Shown here: one piece after another, positions 7,038 through 7,335 of the stretch
Numbering within the stretch: the stretch's first letter is position 1
Layout of the letters: each line of letters begins with the position of its first letter
DNA from: Clostridia bacterium
GTDB taxonomy: Bacteria; Bacillota_A; Clostridia; Oscillospirales; Acutalibacteraceae
Direction: 5' to 3'
Assembly (NCBI GenBank): GCA_017529165.1
Contig: JAFXNY010000009.1
Location: 1-7,335 of the forward strand
DNA: 7,335 nucleotides
Made by a program: the position numbers and the translations under genes
Notes under the pieces: generated by a model
Databases searched by the model: none
The model's input: the letters and a program-made list of their open reading frames with translations, nothing else
What the model was told of the DNA's origin: nothing

Positions 7038-7208
7038 ATGGCTTACAAGATTTCTGATGAGTGCATCAGCTGCGGTGCTTGCGCTGCAGGTTGTCCGGTA
7101 GAGGCTATCGCCGAGGGTGATGCTCATTATGAGATAGATGCTGAAAAGTGCATAAGCTGTGGTGCTTGCGCCGCAGGTTGCCCGGTAGAAGCTATCTCGG
7201 AGGACTAA
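7038..7208 (+). CDS. Clostridial-type 2[4Fe-4S] ferredoxin
   Basis: Small soluble low-potential electron carrier of 56 residues, the standard length for this family. It begins MAYKISDECISCGAC, very like Clostridium pasteurianum ferredoxin. Two CxxCxxCxxxCP motifs are present: C9, C12, C15, C19 and C38, C41, C44, C48. In this fold three cysteines of each motif and the fourth of the other bind each of two [4Fe-4S] clusters. The 16-residue block CISCGACAAGCPVEAI is repeated exactly at 9-24 and 38-53, joined by a 13-residue acidic linker. AGGTG at 7027-7031, six bases before ATG 7038, supports the start. A strong terminator follows ten bases after the stop. The electron partner is not evident; its position after ricT does not prove a link. 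Confidence 0.96.
   Translation: MAYKISDECISCGACAAGCPVEAIAEGDAHYEIDAEKCISCGACAAGCPVEAISED
7062..7196 (+). repeat. 48-bp internal direct repeat in the ferredoxin gene
   Basis: Units 7062-7109 and 7149-7196 encode the same 16 residues. By eye they differ at five of 48 bases, each a third codon position (ATC/ATA, TGC/TGT, GCT/GCC, TGT/TGC, GAG/GAA), so every change is synonymous. This reflects the ancestral half-gene duplication of the family, here unusually symmetrical. Confidence 0.95.
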
Positions 7209-7217
7209 TATCTACAT

Positions 7218-7253
7218 AAAAATGCCCTGACCGAAAGGTTAGGGCATTTTTTT
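7218..7253 (+). terminator. Rho-independent terminator after ferredoxin, probably bidirectional
   Basis: The left arm 7218-7232 pairs with 7237-7251 around a GAAA tetraloop (7233-7236). The stem has a GC-rich core (TGCCCT with AGGGCA), one G-T pair at 7229/7240, and a run of seven T at 7247-7253. On the minus strand the five A at 7218-7222 give a T-run, so it can also end transcription of the converging mnmA gene, whose stop is at 7277. Confidence 0.95.
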
Positions 7254-7254
7254 A

Positions 7255-7275
7255 CCTATTCACTATTACCTATTA
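7255..7275. repeat. Three tandem degenerate heptamers between convergent genes
   Basis: Read on the minus strand, 7275-7255 is TAATAGG, TAATAGT, GAATAGG: three 7-base units of one AT-rich pattern. It lies between the terminator and the mnmA stop, where short noncoding arrays are tolerated. No function is inferred. Confidence 0.6.
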
Positions 7276-7276
7276 C

Positions 7277-7335
7277 TTAAATAATCGTTCCTCCACCGAG
7301 CACAATGTCGCCGTCATAAAGCACTACCGATTGAC
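7277..7335 (-). CDS. mnmA: tRNA-specific 2-thiouridylase MnmA, C-terminal end only
   Basis: The last 18 codons and stop of a minus-strand gene entering from the right edge. The residues read QSVVLYDGDIVLGGGTII, which matches the conserved end of MnmA (typically GQ-x-VVFYDGD-x-VLGGG-x-I). MnmA transfers sulfur to C2 of wobble U34 in tRNA-Lys, -Glu and -Gln. The other two frames on this strand stop within the segment. The identification rests on this short but distinctive tail. The gene converges on the ferredoxin gene and shares the hairpin terminator. Confidence 0.82.
   Translation of the reverse strand, partial: QSVVLYDGDIVLGGGTII

Overview
The window looks like chromosomal housekeeping DNA from a Firmicute of class Clostridia, probably an anaerobe. 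The evidence is a clostridial-type 2[4Fe-4S] ferredoxin, the Bacillus/Clostridium-style holB-ricT gene order, a RicT (PSP1) protein, a DUF1273/YpsA-type SLOG protein, and promoters with a TGn-extended -10. The species cannot be named from this window. There are nine genes: seven complete and one cut at each edge (mnmG and mnmA). No rRNA, tRNA, CRISPR array or insertion sequence is visible, and no stretch over 300 bases lacks a gene.

Left part (1-2890, minus strand): mnmE followed directly by mnmG, with one base between stop and start. Their products form the MnmEG complex, which installs the aminomethyl-type group at C5 of the wobble uridine (U34) of several tRNAs. mnmG runs off the left edge.

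Control region (2891-3073): two divergent promoters face away from each other, one for mnmE and one for the rightward operon. Both have 17-bp spacers and the same TGTTAAAAT extended -10. A 9-bp inverted repeat and a 15-bp imperfect palindrome that share a TCTAC/GTAGA core lie between them.

Rightward operon (3074-6963, plus strand): a SLOG-family protein (DUF1273/YpsA-like), an XRE-type helix-turn-helix protein with four predicted membrane segments, trpS (tryptophanyl-tRNA synthetase), holB (DNA polymerase III delta' subunit) and ricT (PSP1-domain Fe-S protein). The genes overlap or sit within 13 bases of each other, so co-transcription is likely. There is no room for a T-box leader in front of trpS.

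Right part (6964-7335): a 56-residue 2[4Fe-4S] ferredoxin with its own promoter, then a strong terminator with a GAAA tetraloop that also reads as a weaker terminator on the other strand. Last comes the C-terminal end of a minus-strand gene whose residues match MnmA, the U34 2-thiolase. Genes for both halves of the mnm5s2U34-type modification therefore flank the operon.

The best candidate for something under-described is the SLOG plus membrane-anchored HTH pair heading the trpS-holB-ricT operon, together with the palindromic sites in front of it. The ferredoxin is also striking: its two 16-residue cluster-binding repeats are identical in protein although the DNA differs at five positions, all synonymous.
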